Positions 1-7,408 of a stretch of DNA of 64,000 nt are shown piece by piece; within the stretch, counting starts at the first letter, position 1; every line of letters starts with the position of its first letter. The position numbers and the translations under genes were made by a program. The stretch is from Prochlorococcus marinus CUG1435. GTDB lineage: Bacteria > Cyanobacteriota > Cyanobacteriia > PCC-6307 > Cyanobiaceae. The DNA lies in assembly GCA_017644375.1 (NCBI GenBank), contig JAEPLP010000002.1:1-64000 (forward strand), read 5' to 3'. Under the pieces are notes generated by a model. The model made no database searches, was not told the DNA's origin, and worked only from the letters and a program-made list of their open reading frames with translations.

Positions 1-72
1 ATGAAAGAGACCTCAGCTGAGGGAATCGATGATGAAAAAGGTTTAATGGTTAAGACTTCATTCAGCTTCTAA
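1..72 (+). CDS. 3' end of an unidentified protein (partial)
   Basis: The first 72 bases read as an open frame ending in TAA, with the C-terminal residues GLMVKTSFSF. A strong intrinsic terminator follows about 40 bases later, which supports a real gene ending here. The frame happens to begin with ATG at the first base, but the gene most likely starts upstream of the window. The visible residues carry no motif, so I cannot name the product. Confidence 0.5.
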   Translation: MKETSAEGIDDEKGLMVKTSFSF

Positions 73-110
73 ATTTAATTATCTAATTTAGAAAATCTCC
101 TATACATTCA

Positions 111-142
111 AAGACCTGCTTTTATTAGCAGGTCTTTTTTTA
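111..142 (+). terminator. Rho-independent terminator
   Basis: A perfect 10-bp stem (AAGACCTGCT paired with AGCAGGTCTT) with a 6-nt loop is followed by an unbroken T run. It lies 38 bases after the stop codon at 70-72 and should end transcription of that partial gene. Confidence 0.9.
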
Positions 143-339
143 TTTCATGAAATATTTTTTGTAATGCGTTTTTTTTTAATCTAGTTTTTATTTAGGATCA
201 TAGATAAGTATTTTTTTAGTAGCTTAAATATCTTCTCTAATTATTTTAAGCATTTGGTATTTTTAAAAACTAATCTTATTTAATAGTTTAAATAAATTAT
301 TAGGATTAATATCAATAGTATATGTAAAGATTTTAAGAG

Positions 340-489
340 ATGGTCCCAATATTTAAATGCTTAATTTGTAAAAAAGATATAGAGAGGTCAACTAAAACTT
401 TTTGGAAAAAAAAAGGACATTTGTTATGTTCAACTTGCTTAGATAATATAGAAGAAAATACAAAAAAAAATAAAAGCCTTGAGTCATAA
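340..489 (+). CDS. Small double-CxxC (zinc-knuckle-like) protein, 49 aa
   Basis: An ATG-started frame of 49 codons. The protein has two CxxC pairs, C7-x2-C10 (KCLICKK) and C30-x2-C33 (LCSTCLD), separated by a basic stretch containing FWKKKGH, and a charged Lys/Asn/Glu tail. Four cysteines in this spacing suggest one small zinc-binding fold, seen in many small nucleic-acid- or protein-binding domains; the function is unknown. A hairpin resembling a terminator overlaps its last codons, which fits a monocistronic small gene. No clear Shine-Dalgarno sequence precedes the ATG. The cysteine pattern argues against a chance frame, but expression is unproven. Confidence 0.65.
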   Translation: MVPIFKCLICKKDIERSTKTFWKKKGHLLCSTCLDNIEENTKKNKSLES

Positions 490-501
490 GGCCTTTATTT
501 T
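469..501 (+). terminator. Probable terminator overlapping the end of the small CxxC gene
   Basis: AATAAAAGCCTT (469-480) pairs with AAGGCCTTTATT (488-499) with one mismatch and a 7-nt loop that contains the end of the coding region. The T-rich right arm and the following TT resemble an intrinsic terminator, weaker than the one at 111-142. Confidence 0.55.
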
Positions 502-565
502 GCACGAATATTTTAAGCATTGTACATGCTTGATTTGTTCAGCTAAAAAAATTAATGAGGAATAA
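500..565 (+). other. Possible Cys-knuckle fragment with a CLIC motif (21 codons)
   Basis: Starting at a TTG, this frame encodes 21 residues that include HCTCLICSAKK and end in TAA. The CLIC tetrapeptide followed by Lys residues recalls the first knuckle of the gene at 340-489, and the frame is one of the two alternatives to that gene. It may be a decayed duplicate, a frameshifted extension, or chance. Expression is not supported by any promoter or ribosome site I can see. Confidence 0.2.
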
Positions 566-656
566 GCGATCAGACAATTTAAATTAAACTATCATTTGAT
601 GTTTTTGCTAATATCCAATGAATTTTTGTATTCTCTATAAGATTGGTTGTTAAAAC

Positions 657-764
657 CTAGAACCAACCTGGAATGATTTGACCAGTGGTTACGTATGCGC
701 CAACAGCTGCAACGAAACCTAACATTGCTGCCCAACCAGTAAAACGTTCTGCTTCAGGAGTCAT
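657..764 (-). CDS. hli: High-light-inducible protein (Hli), 35 aa
   Basis: A 35-residue single-helix protein of the Hli/Scp family, which binds chlorophyll and carotenoid in thylakoid membranes and protects photosystem assembly under excess light. The sequence runs MTPEAERFTG then WAAMLGFVAAVGAYVTTGQ and ends IIPGWF. It keeps the conserved AMxGF helix core and the TGQ that follows it. It is among the shortest forms, with almost no N-terminal extension; very short Hlis are typical of Prochlorococcus. The start is the only possible ATG. A promoter with good -35 and -10 boxes lies 26-55 bases upstream. It is transcribed alone, away from psbY and on the same strand as tRNA-Lys. Confidence 0.93.
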   Translation of the reverse strand: MTPEAERFTGWAAMLGFVAAVGAYVTTGQIIPGWF

Positions 765-789
765 AATAATAAAATAATTTATGTGTACT

Positions 790-819
790 ATTGTAACAGG
801 ATTCATGAAGCTTTGTAAA
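790..819 (-). promoter_or_regulatory. hli promoter with two HLR1-like half-sites
   Basis: On the minus strand TTTACA (814-819) and TACAAT (790-795) are separated by 18 bases, placing transcription start about 19 bases before the hli ATG. The octamers TTTACAAA (812-819) and GTTACAAT (790-797) each match the known RpaB-box half-site (G/T)TTACA(A/T)(A/T), but lie 22 bases apart rather than the usual 10. The light-response role is inference. Confidence 0.6.
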
Positions 820-1256
820 GTATTTTTTTAATTTTTCAAAAAAAATAGTATTTAAAAAAGGCTCGAAACTAATTATTTACAGAAATGATACATATATGTG
901 TTCGTTATTAATTTTTTTTCTGGAAAACTTCAGGAATATTTGGGCAGGAAATTCTTTAGTTGTTGATTTGTGGCTTAAATTGAATTTCGTAATTATAACT
1001 CTTTCTATTTCCACGTCTTGATGAGGCTTTAAATTGTATTTGTATTTTGATTCCTAAATAATAAGGGTAGGATATTGTTCTTTAAAATTTATTAAAAAAT
1101 TCACTAAATTTATTTGTGGCAAATAAGTAATCCGCCACATTGTGTGACGAACAATTAAATAATAATAGCCAAATAAATATATAATACCTATGCAACTTTC
1201 ATAATTATATTCTTTTTACAATCTATATATTAATAATTTACTCAATTAATTAGATG
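820..1256. other. Intergenic stretch between hli and tRNA-Lys; no confident gene
   Basis: About 440 bases without a supported gene. On the minus strand there is a 28-codon ATG frame (1054-1140, beginning MWRITYLPQI) and an overlapping start-less frame (956-1081, ending NYEIQFKPQINN) in another phase; together they could be a frameshifted relic. A 6-bp inverted repeat TGTGGC/GCCACA occurs at 1115-1139. Nothing here resembles a known non-coding RNA. Confidence 0.4.
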
Positions 1257-1328
1257 TGGGTCGCCTGAGATTCGAACTCAGGACCAGCCGGTTAAAAGCC
1301 GGATGCTCTACCACTGAGCTAGCGACCC
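1257..1328 (-). tRNA. trnK: tRNA-Lys (UUU)
   Basis: Complete cloverleaf on the minus strand. The acceptor stem GGGTCGC pairs with GCGACCC, followed by discriminator A at 1257. The D arm is GCTCAGTGGTAGAGC, the anticodon loop CTTTTAA gives anticodon TTT, and the T arm is CTGAGTTCGAATCTCAG. No encoded CCA. It would read AAA and AAG codons, the dominant Lys codons in this AT-rich DNA. Confidence 0.97.
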
Positions 1329-1504
1329 ATTATGTAAAATTGAGTACATTAAAAATTATCCCTTTTAAAGGCAAAAAAAACAACTTATTATCCTAAACTG
1401 GACAATTGAAAAACAATTCTTAACTTATAAGATAAAAGATTAAAAATTCTCTCTTTATTTTCAGTTGAAAGCTAAAATGATATATGAGTTATTAATTTAC
1501 TAAG

Positions 1505-1621
1505 ATGTTGAGAACTATTGTAGTGTTTGCACCAATTATCGCGGCTCTTGCTTGGGTCATATTCAATATACAAAAACCTGCAAGGGAACAATTTAACAGA
1601 GATTTTTTGGGTAAGGATTAA
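1505..1621 (+). CDS. psbY: Photosystem II protein PsbY, 38 aa
   Basis: A 38-residue single-span membrane protein. It begins [20 protein letters not shown], which is the transmembrane helix, and continues [18 protein letters not shown] on the stromal side; the pattern LAWVxFNIxxPAxxQ is diagnostic for PsbY. PsbY is a peripheral photosystem II subunit beside cytochrome b559. The ATG is the first in frame, and trmFO starts 6 bases after the stop, so the two are probably co-transcribed. Too short for most gene finders but unambiguous by sequence. Confidence 0.93.
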
Positions 1622-1627
1622 TTTAGT

Positions 1628-3040
1628 TTGATAGAAAAAAAAATAATAGTAATTGGGGCAGGTCTTGCAGGATCGGAGGCTGCCTGGCAAATAGCCAATA
1701 GAGGTATACCGGTTAAGTTAGTTGAGATGAGACCGATCTCTTCAACCCCAGCACATCATACTGAAGAGTTTGGAGAACTTGTATGTAGCAATAGTTTTGG
1801 GTCCTTGAGTCAGGATAGAGCTTCTGGTCTTCTGCAAGAAGAATTAAGAACATTCAACTCTTTAATAATTAAAACAGCAGATGAATTCTCAGTTCCTGCT
1901 GGAGGAGCTTTAGCCGTGGATAGATCAAAATTCAGTAAACGTTTGACAGAGTTATTAGCAAATCATCCTTTTGTTGAAATTTTAAGAATTGAACAATTAG
2001 ATTTACCACAAGCAGATAACATTACTGTACTTGCCACTGGCCCATTAACATCAGAAAAACTGGCGAGTAAAATTAGAAATTTTACAGGCTTAGAGTCTTG
2101 CCATTTTTTTGATGCAGCAAGTCCTATTATTTATGGGGATTCCATTAATCAAGAAATAATATTTAAAGCAAGCAGATATGACAAAGGAGATCCGGCCTAT
2201 TTCAACTGTCCGATGAATAAAAGTGAATATCTGAATTTTAGGGATGAATTAATTCGTGGCCAACAGGCCTCTTTAAAGGATTTCGAAAAAGAAACAGCAA
2301 ACTTTTTTGAAGCTTGTTTGCCAATTGAAGAAATAGCAAGGAGAGGGATTGACACTATGAGATTTGGTCCTTTGAAATCTATAGGTTTATGGAATCCAGA
2401 ATGGGGAGATTTATTTGATAGGCAAAACAGATTAAAGAAAAGGCCTCATGCAATTGTTCAATTAAGAAAGGAAGATCTAGATGGTAAATTACTAAATATG
2501 GTTGGATTCCAAACAAATTTAAAATGGTCTGAACAAAAAAGAATTTTTAGAATGATACCAGGTTTAGAAAAAGCTGAGTTTGTTCGTTTTGGAGTAATGC
2601 ACAGAAATACTTTTTTAGAATCTCCCAAATTACTCTTGCCAACACTTCAATTTTTAAAAAGAAAAACACTTCTTGCTGCTGGTCAAATTACTGGGACAGA
2701 AGGTTATGCTGCCGCTGCTGCTGGAGGTCTTTTAGCAGGAATTAATGCCTCACTTTTAATTAAAAATAAAAGTCCAGTAATTTTCCCTAATGAATCAATG
2801 ATTGGTGCTTTGGTACATTTTATAAGTAATAAAAATCAAATTATCTCTAACCGAAAAAAAAATCAATTTCAACCCATGCCGGCCTCGTTTGGCTTGATGC
2901 CCGAATTAACTTGCAAAATAAAAGATAAAAAATTAAGGTATAAAGCATATAAGGAAAGATCTCTAAGGTTATTGCAGGAATTTAAAAAAAATTTGGATTC
3001 TTATTTAGAAAAAGATCAATTACTTCTTAAGATTTACTAA
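1628..3040 (+). CDS. trmFO: Methylenetetrahydrofolate-tRNA-(uracil-5-)-methyltransferase TrmFO
   Basis: A folate- and FAD-dependent enzyme that makes m5U54 in the T loop of tRNA. The N-terminal dinucleotide-binding loop [11 protein letters not shown] is at 10-20, the conserved Cys sits in LVCSNS (C53), and the second conserved Cys in FEACLPIEE (C230). The FAD-binding C-terminal motif [16 protein letters not shown] lies near 350-370. At 470 aa it has the normal family length. The start is TTG, six bases after psbY; no ATG lies close enough to give a full Rossmann fold. It is followed 24 bases later by crtISO, so the three genes may form a transcription unit of unrelated functions. Confidence 0.95.
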   Translation: MIEKKIIVIGAGLAGSEAAWQIANRGIPVKLVEMRPISSTPAHHTEEFGELVCSNSFGSLSQDRASGLLQEELRTFNSLIIKTADEFSVPAGGALAVDRSKFSKRLTELLANHPFVEILRIEQLDLPQADNITVLATGPLTSEKLASKIRNFTGLESCHFFDAASPIIYGDSINQEIIFKASRYDKGDPAYFNCPMNKSEYLNFRDELIRGQQASLKDFEKETANFFEACLPIEEIARRGIDTMRFGPLKSIGLWNPEWGDLFDRQNRLKKRPHAIVQLRKEDLDGKLLNMVGFQTNLKWSEQKRIFRMIPGLEKAEFVRFGVMHRNTFLESPKLLLPTLQFLKRKTLLAAGQITGTEGYAAAAAGGLLAGINASLLIKNKSPVIFPNESMIGALVHFISNKNQIISNRKKNQFQPMPASFGLMPELTCKIKDKKLRYKAYKERSLRLLQEFKKNLDSYLEKDQLLLKIY

Positions 3041-3064
3041 TATGGATTATTCGATATTTTTAAA

Positions 3065-4609
3065 ATGAAATCCAATAAAGAAAATTTCGATGCGATTATT
3101 ATCGGCTCAGGAATAGGGGGATTGGTAACTGCATCCCAGTTAGCTTCTAAAGGTGCTGAGGTGTTAGTCCTGGAAAAATATATTATTCCAGGGGGTAGTG
3201 GAGGATCTTTTAAAAGAAAAGGTTATACTTTTGACGTTGGGGCCTCAATGATTTTTGGCTTTGGTGAAAAAGGTTATACAAATTTACTAACACGAGCTCT
3301 AAAAGACGTAAATGAGAAATGCGAAACGATTCCAGATCCTGTTCAATTGGAATATCACTTACCAAATAGATTTAGTATTTCTGTTGATAGAGAATATGAG
3401 AAATTTATTAATAAACTAACTAAACGTTTCCCTCATGAAAAAGAGGGAATAAAGAAATTTTATGAAACTTGTGCCATCGTTTTTAATTGCCTAGATTCAA
3501 TGCCACTATTATCGATAGAGGATCCTGCTTACCTTTTTAAAGTTTTCCTAAAATCACCATTATCTTGCTTAGGTTTAGCTAGATGGCTACCAGTAAATGC
3601 TGGAGATGTTGCACGCAAGTTTATAAAAGATCCCGAACTTTTGAGATTTATTGACATTGAATGTTTCTGTTGGTCAGTAATGCCAGCTATTAAAACTCCT
3701 ATGATCAATGCAGGAATGGTTTTTACTGATCGTCATGTTGGGGGTATAAATTATCCAAAGGGAGGTGTAGGAATAATTGCAGAAAAATTGGTGTCTGGTA
3801 TTGAGAAATTAGGAAGTAAGGTTAGATATAAAGCTAATGTAACTGAAATACTTTTAAAAGATAAAAAAGCAGTAGGAGTTAAGTTGTCAAGCGGAGAAGA
3901 AATTTACTCAAATATTGTGGTTTCCAATTCTACAAGATGGGATACTTTTGGAATTAATAAAAAAAACAAAGGATTAATTAATTTTAGTAATATCCCAAAA
4001 AGTGAATATAAGTGGTCAAAAACTTATAAACCCTCTCCCTCTTTTGTCTCAATTCATCTTGGAGTAGATAAAAGTTTGTTAATTGAAGACTTTAATTGTC
4101 ATCATATTATTGTTGAGAATTGGGGAGAATTAGAAAATGAAAAAGGTGTGATATTTGTTTCAATTCCAACTTTGTTGGATCCATCTTTAGCGCCAGAAGG
4201 TAAACATATTATTCATGCCTTTACGCCATCTTCAATTAGGGAATGGGAAAATCTATCAAGGAAAGAGTACTTAGAAAAAAAAGAAAATTATTTTTCATTT
4301 TTAGTTGAAAAGATTTCTAAAATTATCCCCAACCTAGATAAAAATATTGACCATAAAGAAATTGGGACCCCAAAGACACATAAAAAGTTCCTTGGAAGAT
4401 ATGAGGGAAGTTACGGCCCAATTCCAACCAAAAAGTTACTTGGACTTCTTCCGATGCCTTTTAACACTACTAAAATTAAAAACTTGTACTGTGTAGGGGA
4501 TTCATGTTTCCCAGGGCAAGGTCTTAATGCAGTTGCTTTTAGTGGATACGCATGCGCTCATAAAATAGGGGCAAAATTAAACCTTAACAGTTTAAATTTG
4601 CCAGACTGA
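3065..4609 (+). CDS. crtISO: Carotenoid isomerase CrtISO (CrtH)
   Basis: FAD-dependent isomerase that converts poly-cis-lycopene to all-trans-lycopene before ring closure. The N terminus has the FAD loop IIIGSGIGGLVTASQLA (residues 11-27), followed by the phytoene-desaturase-family segment GGSGGSFKRKGYTFDVGAS. The C terminus carries the typical LYCVGDSCFPGQGLNAVAFSG FAD-contacting motif, split here only for description. Length of 514 aa is normal for cyanobacterial CrtH. It works upstream of the CrtL-type cyclase at 59-60 kb. CrtI-type desaturases are related, but the GGSGGSF and C-terminal signatures fit CrtISO better. Confidence 0.92.
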   Translation: MKSNKENFDAIIIGSGIGGLVTASQLASKGAEVLVLEKYIIPGGSGGSFKRKGYTFDVGASMIFGFGEKGYTNLLTRALKDVNEKCETIPDPVQLEYHLPNRFSISVDREYEKFINKLTKRFPHEKEGIKKFYETCAIVFNCLDSMPLLSIEDPAYLFKVFLKSPLSCLGLARWLPVNAGDVARKFIKDPELLRFIDIECFCWSVMPAIKTPMINAGMVFTDRHVGGINYPKGGVGIIAEKLVSGIEKLGSKVRYKANVTEILLKDKKAVGVKLSSGEEIYSNIVVSNSTRWDTFGINKKNKGLINFSNIPKSEYKWSKTYKPSPSFVSIHLGVDKSLLIEDFNCHHIIVENWGELENEKGVIFVSIPTLLDPSLAPEGKHIIHAFTPSSIREWENLSRKEYLEKKENYFSFLVEKISKIIPNLDKNIDHKEIGTPKTHKKFLGRYEGSYGPIPTKKLLGLLPMPFNTTKIKNLYCVGDSCFPGQGLNAVAFSGYACAHKIGAKLNLNSLNLPD

Positions 4610-4624
4610 AACAGTATTTGATTA

Positions 4625-5137
4625 ATGATTGAAAAGTTTGAAACTCTATTTGTTGTAAAAAGTTCTTTGATTTCCCTATATTTAGCGCTTACAATTCCTA
4701 TTCCATTTTTAGCAAGCGATGAATTAAAAATATTTTCTTTAAGTTTGTTTTTTTTAGGATTATTTTTTATAAGTAGTATAACTAATGATTATGTAGAAAC
4801 TAACGATAAAAAAATTTACTATAAAACAAGTATTCTTTCTAATCTATTCGGGAAGAAAAATTGGGAAATCTCGTGGAAAGATATTAAATTAATAAAATCT
4901 CGCCCAACTAGCCAAGGTAGTAAAGTTTTTTACTTTACATTAAATAATGACCAAAATTATTTAGTTCCCCAAAGAATAGAAAATTTAGGAGAACTCTTAT
5001 CTTTGATTTCTCAAAAAACAAATCTTGATATCGATGTAAAGCAAATATCCTATATTTCCCCTCTATGGACTTATAAATTACTTACATGGTTATCAGTCCT
5101 AATGATTATTGGAGAAATAATATTATTCTTGGTTTAG
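4625..5137 (+). CDS. Conserved hypothetical membrane protein, 170 aa
   Basis: No family recognised. The sequence shows two close hydrophobic segments (about 13-30 and 36-53), a soluble central part (about 55-145) rich in Lys and Trp (NWEISWKDIKLI), and a C-terminal helix (about 148-170). The layout of a helical hairpin followed by a beta-rich PH-like domain resembles small bacterial membrane proteins with bPH-like domains, but that is a guess. It lies 15 bases after crtISO and its stop codon overlaps that of the convergent response regulator by four bases. Confidence 0.7.
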   Translation: MIEKFETLFVVKSSLISLYLALTIPIPFLASDELKIFSLSLFFLGLFFISSITNDYVETNDKKIYYKTSILSNLFGKKNWEISWKDIKLIKSRPTSQGSKVFYFTLNNDQNYLVPQRIENLGELLSLISQKTNLDIDVKQISYISPLWTYKLLTWLSVLMIIGEIILFLV

Positions 5138-5871
5138 ATATTATCAATACTAAATCTGTATCCTTGTTGTCTAACTGTTGTTATACCTCCACCTTCTCCT
5201 AAGCCTGCCTGTTCTAGTTTTCTTCGCAAAGTTAAAACTTGAGTATCTACTGACCTTGGTCCCCCACTAAATGGAGGCCAGGCCATCCTCAAGAGTTCCT
5301 GTCTGCTTCTAACCATCCCTGGAGGCATAAGAAGCGCACAAAGCAAAGCAAACTCTCTAGGGCTTAATTCCACGGGTTTCTCACTTAATGTGACCTGTCT
5401 AAGGAGAAGATGGACTTCTAAAGGTCCAACTTCAACTTTTTCTTGTAGCCCAATTCTGCCTCTTTTCAAAAGTGTTCTGCATCTTGCAGCTAATTCTTCA
5501 AGACCAAATGGTTTTCTGAGAACATCATCGGCTCCCTCATCTAGTAAATTGACTAATGCTTCAACGCCTGATCTGGCAGTTAAAACAATAACAGAGCATC
5601 CTAACTGTTGGGCTAGCCTCATCGCAGTGTTATGTTCAAGAATTTCGGCACTGACCAAAAGGTCAGGTGATTGTTCTCTACAAAGGTCTACAGCTTCTGC
5701 CGCGGATCCGACTGCTGCAGCTAGGTGACCATCTTGACGAAGTCTTTGTACAAGGACAGTTCTTAGTGTGGGGTGAGGTTCAACAACAAGAACTCTTGAG
5801 GGAGTCTGAGAGTTCGTAGGCAATTGTGTGTTACCAGGGGTTGAAGCTAAGATTTGCTCAGTTGACTGCAT
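5134..5871 (-). CDS. OmpR/PhoB-type response regulator with a degenerate receiver domain
   Basis: Receiver domain at about 25-137 and winged-helix DNA-binding domain at about 146-242 (VELSPREFALLCALL, VDTQVLTLRRKLE, TTVRQQGYRF). The receiver keeps T98 (VIVLTAR) and K120 (LRKPF), but the acidic pair is changed to E31-P32 (LVVEPHP), and the phospho-acceptor position in SPDLLVSAEIL is A75 instead of Asp. It therefore probably works without phosphorylation, as atypical regulators such as NblR are thought to do; this is inference. The gene looks richer in G and C than its neighbours. An unconserved N-terminal tail of about 24 residues is Gln/Thr/Ser/Pro rich. No kinase gene is adjacent. Confidence 0.9.
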   Translation of the reverse strand: MQSTEQILASTPGNTQLPTNSQTPSRVLVVEPHPTLRTVLVQRLRQDGHLAAAVGSAAEAVDLCREQSPDLLVSAEILEHNTAMRLAQQLGCSVIVLTARSGVEALVNLLDEGADDVLRKPFGLEELAARCRTLLKRGRIGLQEKVEVGPLEVHLLLRQVTLSEKPVELSPREFALLCALLMPPGMVRSRQELLRMAWPPFSGGPRSVDTQVLTLRRKLEQAGLGEGGGITTVRQQGYRFSIDNI

Positions 5872-5957
5872 TCTTAATTACTGTTGGGCCAGGCAATTTT
5901 TTATCATCCTTAATAAGGTATAACAAATGCTAAAAGAAAATCAGAATCTATCTAATT

Positions 5958-6227
5958 ATGACATCATTTGAAAATCCTAAAGCAATTCGTCATTTTCAGT
6001 CAATTTGCGATAACTGCCAAGACTTGGTTAGTCGTTTTCATTCCCCGTTAGACCTCAAATTATATTGTGATGGTTATCTCCAAGCATTAAGGAATTGCAG
6101 TAGTTTAGAGCAGAGAGATCAGGATAAATTAGAAAGATTAATAGAAAGATGGATTTTAGATCCATCAAGTTTTATTGAGCCTGGTGGTGACGAAAACAAA
6201 GGTTTTTTTTACAAAAAAATAATCTAA
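5958..6227 (+). CDS. Small conserved cyanobacterial protein, 89 aa
   Basis: A soluble, probably all-helical protein with the segment HFQSICDNCQDLVSRFHSP and a following LKLYCDGYLQALRNCSSL. It has four cysteines, but their spacing does not make an evident metal site. It resembles a small cyanobacteria-specific family of unknown function (I believe DUF6761-like, not verified). It is divergent from the response regulator with an 86-base gap that would carry both promoters. No function assigned. Confidence 0.75.
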   Translation: MTSFENPKAIRHFQSICDNCQDLVSRFHSPLDLKLYCDGYLQALRNCSSLEQRDQDKLERLIERWILDPSSFIEPGGDENKGFFYKKII

Positions 6228-6279
6228 AATATTAATTTTTATTAACTTAAGTCAGTATTTATACTTATTATTAATTGTT

Positions 6280-6603
6280 TTAGGATGCCAATTCAATTTC
6301 AATTTTTTCTTTTAAGGTGCCAGAGTTGTACATCTCGATAAGGATGTCTGATCCTCCAAGAAATTCACCTTTTAAATAAACTTGAGGGATAGTTGGCCAA
6401 TCTGAATATTCTTTAATGCCCTCTCTTACCTCAAAATCACTAAGAACATCAAAAGTACTAAATTCAACCCCTAGAGAGTTTAGAATTTGAACTACGTTAT
6501 TTGAAAATCCGCATTGGGGCATTAATTTTGTACCTTTCATGAAAACCATAATTGGATTTGATTCTATTAGGTTTTTGATTTTATCTTTAATAAGATTTTC
6601 CAT
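6280..6603 (-). CDS. grxD: Monothiol glutaredoxin, Grx4/GrxD type
   Basis: 107 residues with the monothiol active site CGFS at C31-S34 ([11 protein letters not shown]), the glutathione-binding [10 protein letters not shown] with cis-Pro, and the GGSDI motif. CGFS glutaredoxins bind a [2Fe-2S] cluster with glutathione and take part in Fe-S delivery. The preceding gene, three bases upstream on the same strand, is a BolA protein, the known partner of CGFS glutaredoxins. That adjacency supports a joint role in iron-sulfur handling. Confidence 0.95.
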   Translation of the reverse strand: MENLIKDKIKNLIESNPIMVFMKGTKLMPQCGFSNNVVQILNSLGVEFSTFDVLSDFEVREGIKEYSDWPTIPQVYLKGEFLGGSDILIEMYNSGTLKEKIEIELAS

Positions 6604-6606
6604 GAT

Positions 6607-6837
6607 TTAATTGGGGGTTTCTGTTTTTACAGCAAGTGCATGAATAGCCTCTGAGGCTAATTCTTCTTTTAAGGCAGAATAGACTAACTGATGTTGTTTA
6701 ACTAATGATAATCCATTGAACCTAGATGAAATTACCGTCACTTGTAAATGATCATTTCCCTTAAGGTTTTCAACTTTTACTTTGGAATCTGGTAACTTGT
6801 TTAAAATTAAACTTATGACTTTTGAATTGGAAATCAT
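6607..6837 (-). CDS. bolA: BolA family protein
   Basis: About 76 residues of the BolA fold: [29 protein letters not shown] contains the family pattern with the conserved His in the helix (split: [25 protein letters not shown]), and the C terminus [10 protein letters not shown] is typical. I place the start at the ATG ending at 6837. A TTG directly abutting the upstream stop codon would add three residues. BolA partners monothiol glutaredoxin in a [2Fe-2S] heterodimer, and grxD is the next gene, three bases downstream. Confidence 0.92.
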   Translation of the reverse strand: MISNSKVISLILNKLPDSKVKVENLKGNDHLQVTVISSRFNGLSLVKQHQLVYSALKEELASEAIHALAVKTETPN

Positions 6838-6846
6838 GATACTCAA

Positions 6847-7365
6847 TTAAAATCCTTTATAACTTGTCTCAACGAAACCAAGTTCTAATAAATCTTCATA
6901 TGCTTCTTTACCTTCAGTACTATTTGGAGACATTAATCTTATTGTCTCAACCAGTAAAGGTACCGCCACCTCAGGTTGTTTTTTCCTTTTATATAAAGAA
7001 GCTAACCTAGCATTTGATTGTGCCCATATTTTAATAGATTTCCTTCCTTTTTTTTCCATTTCGAGTGGAATTCTTGCATCTAAACCTTTGAATGAACCAT
7101 TGAGATCTCTATAGAATCCAGCGAGTTGTCTAGCTAAATTCCTCGCCTTATCATAAGTTTGCTTTGCTTTTTCAAAATCACCTTTAGTTACAAGTTTGTC
7201 ACCTGTAGTTAAGTAATCTTGGACATCGGAGATAGATAACTTTTTGTTTGTACTTGAAAGAACCTTATATTCATTTGGGTTTTTGCTTTCCGCATAAGAT
7301 TGGATCATAAAAGGTGATATCCCAAAAAAAATAAAAATTATCGGGATCGTTCTCAAGAATTTCAT
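6847..7365 (-). CDS. Exported TPR-like protein of unknown function, 172 aa
   Basis: The N terminus has a signal sequence (Lys-Arg, then a hydrophobic stretch of IPIIFIFFGISPFMI, with a possible cleavage after SYA near residue 25). The rest is helical with features of TPR repeats: DYLTTGDKLVTKGDFEKAKQ followed by TYDKARNLARQ, and later SNARLASLYKRKKQPEVAVPLL. It probably sits in the periplasm or thylakoid lumen as a protein-binding scaffold; that is inference. It is the first gene of a possible transcription unit with bolA and grxD. Confidence 0.75.
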   Translation of the reverse strand: MKFLRTIPIIFIFFGISPFMIQSYAESKNPNEYKVLSSTNKKLSISDVQDYLTTGDKLVTKGDFEKAKQTYDKARNLARQLAGFYRDLNGSFKGLDARIPLEMEKKGRKSIKIWAQSNARLASLYKRKKQPEVAVPLLVETIRLMSPNSTEGKEAYEDLLELGFVETSYKGF

Positions 7366-7408
7366 ATTCTCATTATTGTTAATTTATTAATATTAACTGA
7401 TAATGGAT

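Noticed and set aside
1115-1139. TGTGGC/GCCACA inverted repeat as an operator
   Set aside because: Six-base arms with a 13-base spacer are expected by chance in 64 kb and no promoter is beside it.
1472-1690. 72-codon minus-strand frame over psbY and the trmFO start
   Set aside because: It lies opposite two clear genes and has a low-complexity, aromatic-rich sequence.
5390-5728. 112-codon open frame on the plus strand inside the response regulator gene
   Set aside because: Antisense shadow of a well-supported coding sequence; the translated protein is Ser/Thr rich with no domain.
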